DNA from: Serpentinimonas barnesii
GTDB taxonomy: Bacteria > Pseudomonadota > Gammaproteobacteria > Burkholderiales > Burkholderiaceae_C
Reading direction: 5' to 3'
DNA length: 64,000 bases
Assembly (NCBI RefSeq): GCF_000696225.1
Contig: NZ_BAWN01000015.1
Location: 124,001-188,000 of the forward strand
Shown here: one piece after another, positions 26,782 to 35,635 of the stretch
How the letters are laid out: every line of letters begins with the position of its first letter
How positions within the stretch are numbered: position 1 is the stretch's first letter
Notes under the pieces: generated by a model
Seen by the model: the letters and a program-made list of their open reading frames with translations, nothing else
What the model was told of the DNA's origin: nothing
The model's database searches: none
Program-made: the position numbers and the translations under genes

Positions 26782-27732
26782 ATGAGCTCCGTTTTGTCCT
26801 CATCCTCGCCCTCTACTCCGTCCGCCGAGGCGGCTGCCGAAGCCAGCCTGCCCTGCGTGCTCACCTTCAACGCCAACGATCCCAGTGGCGCGGGCGGCTT
26901 GTCGGCTGACATCACCGCCATGTCCAGCGCCTCCTGCCACGTGCTGGCGGTGGCCACCGGCTGTTATGTGCGCGACACCCGCGCCATCCACCAGCACGTG
27001 GCGCTGGACGACGAACTGATCGACGACCAGGCGCGCTGCGTGCTCGAAGACATCACGCCGCAAGCGATCAAGGTCGGTTTCGTGGGCAACGCCGACAACC
27101 TGGCCACGGTGGCGGGCCTGCTGAGCGATTACGCCCACATTCCGGTGGTTTGCTACCTGCCCGACCTCACTTGGCTCGACGAGGTGGAACGCGAGAACTA
27201 CCTCGATGCGCTGGCCGAACTGGTGCTGCCGCAAACCAGTGTGCTGGTGGGCAACCACCACACCCTGAGCCGCTGGCTGCTGCCCGACTGGTCTGATGAT
27301 CGGAGCCCAAATGCGCGCGAGATCGCCGCCGCAGCGGCCATGCACGGCGTGCCCTTTACCTTGGCCACCGGCTTCAACACCCCCGACCAGCACCTCGAAA
27401 GCCACTTGGCTTCCCCCGAAACGCTGCTGGCCAGCGCCCGCTTCGAGCGCTTTGAAGCCACCTTCAGCGGCGCGGGCGACACCCTGTCGGCGGTGCTGTG
27501 CGCGCTGCTGGCGGGTGAGACCGACCTGCAAGCCGCCTGCGCCGAGGCCCTGAACTACCTCGACCAGTGTCTGGAGGCGGGCTTTCAACCCGGCATGGGC
27601 CACGCCGTGCCGAACCGACTGTTTTGGGCTCTAGATGAAGATGCGCCCCCCGACAACGAAGCCGACCCCGACGATTCGACCCCTCCGGCGCAACAGCTCG
27701 AAGGCTTTCCCACCCCATCCCGCACCCACTAA
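26782..27732 (+). CDS. ThiD-like hydroxymethylpyrimidine/phosphomethylpyrimidine kinase family protein
   Basis: A 316-residue ribokinase-fold kinase. The N-terminal motif NDPSGAGGLSADI (about 32-44) corresponds to the DPSGGAGIQAD loop of ThiD. The anion-hole motif is FSGAGDTLSA with Asp233, where classical ThiD has Cys (GTGC) and pyridoxal kinases have Asp. The assignment to HMP kinase is therefore by family, and substrate specificity is uncertain. An acidic, proline-rich tail of about 25 residues follows the fold. It lies 18 bases before hemL and may be cotranscribed with it; both pathways serve cofactors. Confidence 0.75.
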   Translation: MSSVLSSSSPSTPSAEAAAEASLPCVLTFNANDPSGAGGLSADITAMSSASCHVLAVATGCYVRDTRAIHQHVALDDELIDDQARCVLEDITPQAIKVGFVGNADNLATVAGLLSDYAHIPVVCYLPDLTWLDEVERENYLDALAELVLPQTSVLVGNHHTLSRWLLPDWSDDRSPNAREIAAAAAMHGVPFTLATGFNTPDQHLESHLASPETLLASARFERFEATFSGAGDTLSAVLCALLAGETDLQAACAEALNYLDQCLEAGFQPGMGHAVPNRLFWALDEDAPPDNEADPDDSTPPAQQLEGFPTPSRTH

Positions 27733-27750
27733 TCCAGCCCTGCCCCGACC

Positions 27751-29058
27751 ATGACCGACCGCAACCTCGCCCTGCTGCAACGCGCCCGCCAGCTCATCCC
27801 TGGCGGCGTCAATTCGCCCGTGCGCGCTTTCAAGGCCGTGGGCGGCACGCCGCGCTTTGTGCAACGCGCCCAAGGCGCCTACTTTTGGGACGCCAACGGC
27901 CAGCGCTACATCGACTACATCGGCTCCTGGGGCCCCATGATCTTGGGCCACGGGCACCCGGCGGTGCTGGAAGCGGTGCAGCGCGCCGCCCTCGACGGCT
28001 TTAGCTTTGGCGCCCCGACCGAGCGCGAAATCGAGCTGGCCGAAGAAATCGTCAAGCTGCTGCCCAGCATCGAGATGCTGCGGCTGGTGAGCTCGGGCAC
28101 CGAAGCCGGCATGAGCACCATCCGGCTGGCGCGCGGGGCAACCGGGCGCAGCAAGATCATCAAGTTCGAAGGCTGCTACCACGGCCACGCCGACGCGCTG
28201 CTGGTCAAGGCCGGCTCGGGCCTGGCCACCTTTGGCCACCCCACCAGCGCCGGTGTGCCACCCGAGGTGGTGCAGCACACCCTGGTGCTCGAATACAACA
28301 ACCTGCCCCAGCTCGAAGCCGCCTTTGCCGAACACGGCCCCGCCATCGCTTGCCTGATGATCGAACCCATTGCCGGCAACATGAACTTCGTGCGCGCCAG
28401 CGTGCCCTTCATGCGCCGCTGCCGCGAGCTGTGCAGCCAGCACGGCGCGCTGCTGGCCTTCGATGAGGTGATGAGCGGCTTTCGCGTTGCGCTCGGCGGC
28501 GCGCAGAGCCTGTATGCGCAGCACATCCCCGGCTTCGAGCCCGACCTCACGGTGCTGGGCAAGGTGATCGGTGGCGGCATGCCGCTGGCCGCTTTCGGCG
28601 GCAAACGCGCCGTGATGGAGCAACTGGCCCCGCTGGGCGCGGTCTATCAGGCCGGCACCCTGAGCGGCAACCCCGTGGCCACCGCCTGCGGCTTGGCTAC
28701 GCTCAAAGAGCTCCAGCGCCCCGGCTTTTTCGAGGCCCTGGGGGCGCGCACGCGCAGCCTGGTGCAGGGCCTGAGCGCAGCCGCCAACGCGGCCGGCGTG
28801 CCCTTTTGCACCGACAGCGAAGGCGGCATGTTTGGCTTCTTTTTGCTCGACCAGTTGCCGCAAAACTACGCTGCCGTGCTGCGCACCGACAGCGCGCGCT
28901 TCAACCACTTCTTTCACGCCATGCTCGATCGCGGCGTCTATTTCGCCCCGGCGCTGTACGAAGCCGGCTTTGTCAGCGCCGCCCACACCGAGGCCGATGT
29001 GCAGGCCACGGTGGAGGCGGCTCGGGCGGTGTGGGCGGGCGCGCACACGCCTTCGTAA
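27751..29058 (+). CDS. hemL: Glutamate-1-semialdehyde 2,1-aminomutase
   Basis: A 435-residue PLP enzyme of aminotransferase class III. The PLP-binding lysine is Lys271 in [17 protein letters not shown], preceded by the cofactor-contacting FDEVMSGFR motif. It converts glutamate-1-semialdehyde to 5-aminolevulinate, the first committed tetrapyrrole precursor in the C5 pathway. Length and N-terminus ([12 protein letters not shown]) are standard. Confidence 0.95.
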   Translation: MTDRNLALLQRARQLIPGGVNSPVRAFKAVGGTPRFVQRAQGAYFWDANGQRYIDYIGSWGPMILGHGHPAVLEAVQRAALDGFSFGAPTEREIELAEEIVKLLPSIEMLRLVSSGTEAGMSTIRLARGATGRSKIIKFEGCYHGHADALLVKAGSGLATFGHPTSAGVPPEVVQHTLVLEYNNLPQLEAAFAEHGPAIACLMIEPIAGNMNFVRASVPFMRRCRELCSQHGALLAFDEVMSGFRVALGGAQSLYAQHIPGFEPDLTVLGKVIGGGMPLAAFGGKRAVMEQLAPLGAVYQAGTLSGNPVATACGLATLKELQRPGFFEALGARTRSLVQGLSAAANAAGVPFCTDSEGGMFGFFLLDQLPQNYAAVLRTDSARFNHFFHAMLDRGVYFAPALYEAGFVSAAHTEADVQATVEAARAVWAGAHTPS

Positions 29059-29097
29059 AGCCCTTGCAGCCAGAACTGCGCTCGAATTTTTCGGGTG

Positions 29098-29427
29098 CTA
29101 TGGCTGCGCAATCAAGCGCTCGATGGCCGCGCGGTAAGCGGCCCCATCTGCGCGTTTGGCCACGGCCAGCACGAGCAAGACCAAGACCTCATCCTCAACC
29201 CGATAGATCAGTCGATAGCCCTGCTTGAGGAGTTTGATCTTGTAGCAGTTGCGCAAATCGCGATGCAGCTCGGCACCCGGCACATGGGGCTGCTCCAGGC
29301 GCTTGGCCAGCAGTTTTTTGAAGACGGTTTTGACACTGCCGTCCAGCGCATTCCATTCTTCCAGAGCGGCCGGCAGGAATTTGAGCCGGTATCTTCTTTG
29401 CTTGGCTACAGCCTCAGAGCTGCTCAA
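29098..29427 (-). CDS. RelE/ParE-family toxin
   Basis: A 109-residue basic protein of the RelE/ParE fold. It has the pattern YRLKFLPAALEEWNALD, then a basic helix with FKKLLAKRLEQPHVPG, and the terminal strands KLLKQGYRLIYRVEDEVLVL typical of RelE toxins. RelE enzymes cut mRNA on the ribosome. The start overlaps the upstream antitoxin stop by 14 bases, the usual coupling in such modules. Catalytic activity is not proven by sequence. Confidence 0.82.
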   Translation of the reverse strand: MSSSEAVAKQRRYRLKFLPAALEEWNALDGSVKTVFKKLLAKRLEQPHVPGAELHRDLRNCYKIKLLKQGYRLIYRVEDEVLVLLVLAVAKRADGAAYRAAIERLIAQP

Positions 29428-29665
29428 GATCGACCTCGACCGCGCTGTCGATCAGCGTCAGGCGCTGGCGGGCCAGACTCACCAACTCACGCTCGCCCAG
29501 CTCTTCGACCAGTGCCTCAAAGAGCTTGGGGGTGATCATGTAGAAAGCCGGGCGGTTGTGGTTGAGCACGGCCACGGGCTTCTCACCAGCCGTGCGCAGC
29601 ACCTGTGCCGGGTTGCGTTTGAACTCCGACATGCTGATGGAATGGTCGGCGTAGATCGAATCCAT
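29414..29665 (-). CDS. Phd/YefM-family antitoxin
   Basis: An 83-residue acidic protein. The N-terminal Phd-type DNA-binding segment reads SISMSEFKRNPAQVL and is followed by EKPVAVLNHNRPAFYMI, typical of Phd/YefM antitoxins. The C-terminal third (ELGERELVSLARQRL) should wrap the toxin. A strong ribosome site GAGGAG lies about 7 bases upstream. These antitoxins usually autorepress their operon. It precedes the toxin gene on the same strand. Confidence 0.82.
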   Translation of the reverse strand: MDSIYADHSISMSEFKRNPAQVLRTAGEKPVAVLNHNRPAFYMITPKLFEALVEELGERELVSLARQRLTLIDSAVEVDLEQL

Positions 29666-29731
29666 GATCCGCTCCTCTAATGAATGGCTACAAATATAGC
29701 ACCCAATTCAGCGCCGCTTTAAGCGCTCCCC

Positions 29732-31111
29732 TCACCCCAACAAACGCGCCAGCAGCGCCCCCTCAGTTGGCTGCCCAATCCCCAGCGGCACGTACACGTG
29801 CAGCGGGTTGCCGGGGGCCACTTGCAGCGGCGTGCCGTCCAGGCCCTGCATGGCCTCTAGGGTGATGATGCGGTTGCCGCCGGGGTGGATGACTTCGATC
29901 AGGTCGCCCACGGCGAAGCGGTTTTTGGTCTCGACTTCGGCCCAGCCGTCGGCGCGCAGGCCGCGCACTTCGCCCACGTAGTGGCTGCGTTGCAGTTGCG
30001 AGTGGCCGCTGAGGTAGTTTTGGTAGTCCTGCGCCGGGCGGCGCTCCAGCAGGCCGCCGGTGTAGCCGCGGTTGGCCAGCCCTTCGAGTTCGAGCAGCAG
30101 TTGCGGGTCAAACGGCCGGCCGGCCAGCGCGTCGTCGATGGCGCGCCGATACACCTGCGCCGTGCGCGCCACGTAGTACAGGCTCTTGGTGCGGCCCTCG
30201 ATCTTGAGCGAATCGACACCGATGCGGCACAGCCGCTCGACGTGCTCGACGGCGCGCAAGTCTTTGCTGTTCATGATGTAGGTGCCGTGCTCGTCTTCCA
30301 TGATCGGCATCAGCTCGCCGGGGCGGGCCTTTTCTTCGAGCAGATAAACGCGCTCGGCGGCCGGGTGGCGCGCGCCGCTGCCGCAGGTGGAGAAGGCGCC
30401 CTCGGCCTCGGTGCGGGCTTGGGCAAAGTCGAAATCGGCCTCCAACCGCTGCACCGGCACCGCCTCGCCGGTAACCGGATCGACCTCGGCGGCTTGGGTG
30501 CCGTACTCCCAGCGGCAGGCGTTGGTGCAGGTGCCTTGGTTGGGGTCGCGCCGGTTGAAGTAGCCGCTCAGCAGGCAGCGCCCGGAGTAGGCGATGCACA
30601 GCGCGCCGTGTACGAACACTTCAAGCTCGATCTCGGGGCATTCGTTGCGGATGGCCTCCACTTCGTCGAGGCTGAGCTCGCGCGACAAGATGATGCGCCG
30701 CACCCCGACGCGGTGCCAGAACTTGACCGCCGCCCAGTTGGTGGTGTTGGCCTGCACCGAGAGGTGGATCGGCACCTCGGGCCACTTCTCGCGCACCTGC
30801 ATGATCAGGCCGGCGTCGGCCATGATGAGCGCATCCGGCTTGAGCTCGATGATCGGCTCGATGTCGCGCAGGTAGGTGCGCACCTTGTCGTTGTGGGCGA
30901 TCAGGTTGCTGGTGACGAACAATTTTTTGCCGCGCGCACGCGCCTCGGCCATGCCCTGGGCGAGTTGTTCGAGGCGGAATTCGTTGTTGCGCGCGCGCAG
31001 CGAGTAGCGCGGCTGGCCGGCATAGACGGCGTCGGCGCCGAAGTCGTAGGCGGCGCGCAGCTTGTCGAGCGAGCCAGCCGGCAGCAGCAGTTCAGGGGCT
31101 TTGAGGGTCAT
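29732..31111 (-). CDS. trhP: tRNA uridine hydroxylation protein TrhP/YegQ (peptidase U32 family)
   Basis: A 459-residue U32-family protein. The signature EVFVHGALCIAYSGRCLLSG with nearby Cys residues (GTCTNACRW) is present, and the N-terminus PELLLPAGSLDKLRAAYDFG is typical. TrhP acts in prephenate-dependent formation of 5-hydroxyuridine at tRNA position 34; the older peptidase label is probably not its role. The ATG at 31111 gives the family start. It lies 64 bases from the DUF779 stop on the same strand. Confidence 0.85.
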   Translation of the reverse strand: MTLKAPELLLPAGSLDKLRAAYDFGADAVYAGQPRYSLRARNNEFRLEQLAQGMAEARARGKKLFVTSNLIAHNDKVRTYLRDIEPIIELKPDALIMADAGLIMQVREKWPEVPIHLSVQANTTNWAAVKFWHRVGVRRIILSRELSLDEVEAIRNECPEIELEVFVHGALCIAYSGRCLLSGYFNRRDPNQGTCTNACRWEYGTQAAEVDPVTGEAVPVQRLEADFDFAQARTEAEGAFSTCGSGARHPAAERVYLLEEKARPGELMPIMEDEHGTYIMNSKDLRAVEHVERLCRIGVDSLKIEGRTKSLYYVARTAQVYRRAIDDALAGRPFDPQLLLELEGLANRGYTGGLLERRPAQDYQNYLSGHSQLQRSHYVGEVRGLRADGWAEVETKNRFAVGDLIEVIHPGGNRIITLEAMQGLDGTPLQVAPGNPLHVYVPLGIGQPTEGALLARLLG

Positions 31112-31175
31112 GGGGCGTATTTTCGGCGTTTTTGCTATTCCCTGGTGCGCGCCCGGCCCCGGCCCCTGCCCCGCC

Positions 31176-31561
31176 CTACCCGGCCCCCTCAAGCTGCAAG
31201 GCCGCCAGTTCCTCGTCCGTGAACACGCGCGAGCGGGTGTGAAAGGCGCGCCCCAGCGGCCCTTCGAGCGAGAAGGTGCCGCCAGTGCCCTCGATCACGT
31301 CAATGATCAGTTGCGTGTGCTTCCAAGTCTGGTACTGTGCCGTGCCGATGTAGAACGGGCAGCCGCCGATCTGACCCAGATAGACGTCGCCGCCGCCGAT
31401 CGTCAGCTCGCCCAGCAGGTAGCAGTTGGCGGCGCTGTTGTCGCAGCAGCCGCCAGACTGGTGAAACATCAGCCCCGGCCCGTGCAGGCCTTTTAGCTGC
31501 TCGATCAGTTCCAGCGCCGCCGGGGTGGCGACGACTTTCTCGACCGTGGCGGCTTGGCGCA

Positions 31562-31562
<1 letters not shown>
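31176..31562 (-). CDS. DUF779 family protein
   Basis: A 128-residue protein of the DUF779 family. It is rich in conserved Cys and Gly (HQSGGCCDNSAANCYLLGE, IGGCPFYIG). The family recurs next to acetaldehyde dehydrogenases; its biochemical role is unknown, though the conserved cysteines suggest metal or aldehyde binding (inference). Its start overlaps the aldehyde dehydrogenase stop by one base (TGATG), so it is probably translated by reinitiation. Confidence 0.85.
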
Positions 31563-33082
<1,520 letters not shown>

Positions 33083-33142
33083 GCTGTCTTCCTCTGTGTT
33101 TGGGGTGATTGCGAACTTTGCCGATGTGGCACCCATCTCTTA

Positions 33143-33157
33143 TCAAGTTCCGTGCCA
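33143..33157 (-). promoter_or_regulatory. Candidate sigma-54 promoter of the aldehyde dehydrogenase gene
   Basis: On the minus strand TGGCACGGAACTTGA matches the sigma-54 -24 element perfectly and has the correct spacing. The -12 element is TTGA where TTGC is expected, a mismatch at an important base. It lies 61 bases upstream of the aldehyde dehydrogenase start. Confidence 0.4.
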
Positions 33158-33247
33158 GCCCTGCCAAAAATCGCAACCCATTGATTTTCTTGAATGCATG
33201 CACATTCAACCAAGGCCAGCATGCGATCGCCTCCTGTTTCAAAACAC

Positions 33248-33270
33248 GACACCTGTCACAAAATTGGACA
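33248..33270. promoter_or_regulatory. Possible activator-binding inverted repeats
   Basis: GACACCTGTC (33248-33257) is followed by a second GACA at 33267-33270, giving alternating GACA/TGTC half-sites between the two sigma-54-like sites. This is a reasonable place for the enhancer of the AcoR-like regulator. No published site was matched. Confidence 0.25.
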
Positions 33271-33285
33271 ATTAAAAGGGGGCCG

Positions 33286-33300
33286 TGGCACAAGCCTTGC
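33286..33300 (+). promoter_or_regulatory. Candidate sigma-54 promoter of the acoR-like gene
   Basis: TGGCACAAGCCTTGC agrees with the sigma-54 consensus TGGCACG-N4-TTGC at every fixed position except one (A for the G of the -24 box). It lies 65 bases upstream of the acoR-like start. Confidence 0.6.
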
Positions 33301-33364
33301 GTCTGCCCCGGCTTGTGCCTATACTGGCCCCAGAGCCCGCACAAGGGCCTAGGAGACAGACCCC

Positions 33365-35413
33365 ATGCCCGCATCCCAGCCCGACTGGCCACTGCGCAAA
33401 ATCCGGCAACATTTGCTCGATCACGGTTGCTGCCCGCCCGGCACCCTGAGAGAGGGCTTGGCGCGCTCGTGGCAACGCAGTCTGGCCGCTGGCCTCTCGC
33501 CGCTGGCTTCAAGCAAGCGCACCGATCACTTGGGCGAGGCGCAGTTGCGCCACTTGCGTGCCAGCCAGCACGCGCTGCTGGCGCACTCGCTGCCGGTGAT
33601 GGAATACCTGTTCGAGCAAGTGCGCCCCGTTCCCAGCATGGTGATCTTGGCCGATTCGGGCGGCACCTTGCTGCACACCTTGGGCGAGGGGCAGTTTTTG
33701 GGCAAGGCCGAGCGCGTGGCCTTGTCGGCTGGCGCCACTTGGCACGAAGCGCAGCGCGGCACCAACGCCATCGGCACCGCCTTGGCCGAAGCCGCCGCGG
33801 TCGAAATCAACGGCGCCGAACACTACCTGGAGCGCAACGGTTTTTTGACCTGCGCGGCAGCGCCCATTTTTTCTGGCACCGGGCAGTTGTTGGGGGTGCT
33901 CGACATTTCGGCCGAACACGGCCACCGCAACCCCTACAGCCTGGGGCTGGTCAACACCGCCGCCCGCAGCATTGAAAACCGCCTGCTCTGCGCCCAACAC
34001 AAGGGGCTGACGCGGTTGCACCTGCACCCACGCGCCGAGGGCATCGGCTCCTTGGGTGAAGGCATTGTGATCGTCTCCGACGACGGCTGGCTGATTGCCG
34101 CCAACCGCAGCGCCCGCGAGTGGCTGCGCCAAGGCGCCGCACCCTTGGGTGCCCTGCGGCTGGAGCAGTTTCTGCCCCACAGCGTGGAGCAACTGCAGGC
34201 CCTACAGCGCCGCCACCCGCAGCAGCCGCTGGCGCTCACTTTGCACGATGGCCGCAGCCTGTTTGCCCAATTGCACGCCGAGCCAGCCGTTTTGCACCTG
34301 CTGCCTGCGTCTGCGCAACCCGCCCCAAGCGCAGCGTCTGGCCCTGCCGCAGCCACTGTCCCCGCAACGCCACCGCCCACCACCGCCGACGACCCGCTGG
34401 CCCGCCTCGACAGCGGCGACGCGCGCTGGCGCTTGGCCTGCGCCAAGGTGCGCCGCATCCTCGACAAGCCGATCGCTCTGCTGATACAGGGCGAATCTGG
34501 CGTCGGCAAAGAGTGGCTGGCGCGCGCCGCCCACGCCAGCGGCCCGCGGCGCGCGCAGCCCTTCGTGGCGCTCAACTGCGCCGCCCTGCCCGAAGGCCTG
34601 ATCGAAGCCGAACTCTTTGGCCACGCCCCCGGCGCCTTCACCGGCGCCAAGCGCGAAGGGCACACTGGCCTCTTGCGCCAGGCCCACGGCGGCACCCTGC
34701 TGCTGGATGAAATCGGCGACATGCCGCTGGCGGCGCAATCGCGCTTGCTGCGCGTGCTGCAAGAGCGCGAAGTCACCCCGCTCGGAGCCAGCAAGGCGCT
34801 GCCGCTGGATTTTTTCCTGATCTGCGCCAGCCACCGCCCGCTGCGCCCAGAGGTCGAGGCCGGGCGCTTTCGCGCCGATCTGTACTGGCGCATCAACGGC
34901 CTCACGGTCGAGCTGCCGCCGCTGCGCCAGCGCAGCGACTTTGATGCCCTCACCGCCCGACTGTTGCAAGGCATCGAGTCCGGGCGCGGCTTGGCGCTCA
35001 GCCCCGACTTGCTGCAAAGCTTTAAGCAGCACCACTGGCCCGGCAACCTGCGCCAATACGCCAGCGTGCTGCGCACCGCCTGCGCCATGCTGGAGCCGCA
35101 CGAGCGCGTGCTCGACTGGCCGCACCTGGCCGACGACATTCGCGCCGAGCTGCAAGCCGCCTGCTCCGGCCCTGCCGCCACCGCAAGCACAGCCCCAGTG
35201 GCAGCTACGGCCCGTGCGGCCCCAACGGCCCCGTCTGGCCCGCAGCCCCTGCCCCCACTGGCCACGGCGCTACCCCACAGCCTGATCCAGCTCGAACAGG
35301 CTGCCGTGCAACAAGCCCTGCTCGGCAGCCGGGGCAACGTCTCGCAAGCGGCGCGCACCCTAGGCATCAGCCGCCAAACCCTGTACCGCAAACTGCAGGC
35401 GCTGGGGGCTTGA
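33365..35413 (+). CDS. Sigma-54-dependent transcriptional activator, AcoR-like
   Basis: A 682-residue enhancer-binding protein. An N-terminal GAF-type sensor (residues about 70-210, HEAQRGTNAIGTALAE) is followed by a degenerate linker. The AAA+ domain has Walker A GESGVGKE near 376, the sigma-54 contact loop GAFTGA near 423 and Walker B LLLDEIGD near 446. A proline/alanine-rich linker leads to a Fis-type helix-turn-helix (NVSQAARTLGISRQTLYRKL). By analogy with AcoR it should sense acetoin, acetaldehyde or an alcohol and activate the divergent aldehyde dehydrogenase unit. The effector is inferred. Confidence 0.88.
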   Translation: MPASQPDWPLRKIRQHLLDHGCCPPGTLREGLARSWQRSLAAGLSPLASSKRTDHLGEAQLRHLRASQHALLAHSLPVMEYLFEQVRPVPSMVILADSGGTLLHTLGEGQFLGKAERVALSAGATWHEAQRGTNAIGTALAEAAAVEINGAEHYLERNGFLTCAAAPIFSGTGQLLGVLDISAEHGHRNPYSLGLVNTAARSIENRLLCAQHKGLTRLHLHPRAEGIGSLGEGIVIVSDDGWLIAANRSAREWLRQGAAPLGALRLEQFLPHSVEQLQALQRRHPQQPLALTLHDGRSLFAQLHAEPAVLHLLPASAQPAPSAASGPAAATVPATPPPTTADDPLARLDSGDARWRLACAKVRRILDKPIALLIQGESGVGKEWLARAAHASGPRRAQPFVALNCAALPEGLIEAELFGHAPGAFTGAKREGHTGLLRQAHGGTLLLDEIGDMPLAAQSRLLRVLQEREVTPLGASKALPLDFFLICASHRPLRPEVEAGRFRADLYWRINGLTVELPPLRQRSDFDALTARLLQGIESGRGLALSPDLLQSFKQHHWPGNLRQYASVLRTACAMLEPHERVLDWPHLADDIRAELQAACSGPAATASTAPVAATARAAPTAPSGPQPLPPLATALPHSLIQLEQAAVQQALLGSRGNVSQAARTLGISRQTLYRKLQALGA

Positions 35414-35533
35414 AGTTGGGGGGCTGAGGGGGCGTGGAGTCCTCACCCGGCGCTGGGATGGGCCTCAAGCTGCTGGGCCTGCAGGCGAACGCCCTCAAGC
35501 AAAACACCGCTCCAAGCAATGAAAGAATGGTAC

Positions 35534-35569
35534 GCTACCCCGTCAGCGATGACGGGCGTGGATTGAAAC
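35534..35569. CRISPR. Single orphan CRISPR-like repeat (no array, no cas genes)
   Basis: A 36-base element. It contains a perfect 7-bp stem with GCGA loop, CCCGTCAGCGATGACGGG (35539-35556), and ends in GTGGATTGAAAC (35558-35569), the terminal sequence of many type I and III repeats. No second good copy was found in the window. At exactly 35 bases downstream (35605-35640) a 36-base stretch shares GCT at its start and a CCCGC/GCGGG hairpin but only 11 of 36 bases, so a degenerate last repeat is possible but weak. The rest of 35414-35635 shows no gene. Confidence 0.5.
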
Positions 35570-35635
35570 CAAGAGAACGCCGCACTTCGCGCCCCCTTGG
35601 CCGGGCTCTCTCCCGCCATCGCGGGTCGCCGCATC

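Noticed and set aside
33286-33300. Ordinary sigma-70 promoter for the acoR-like gene
   Set aside because: The GG/GC pattern with sigma-54 spacing fits much better than any -35/-10 pair in the same region.
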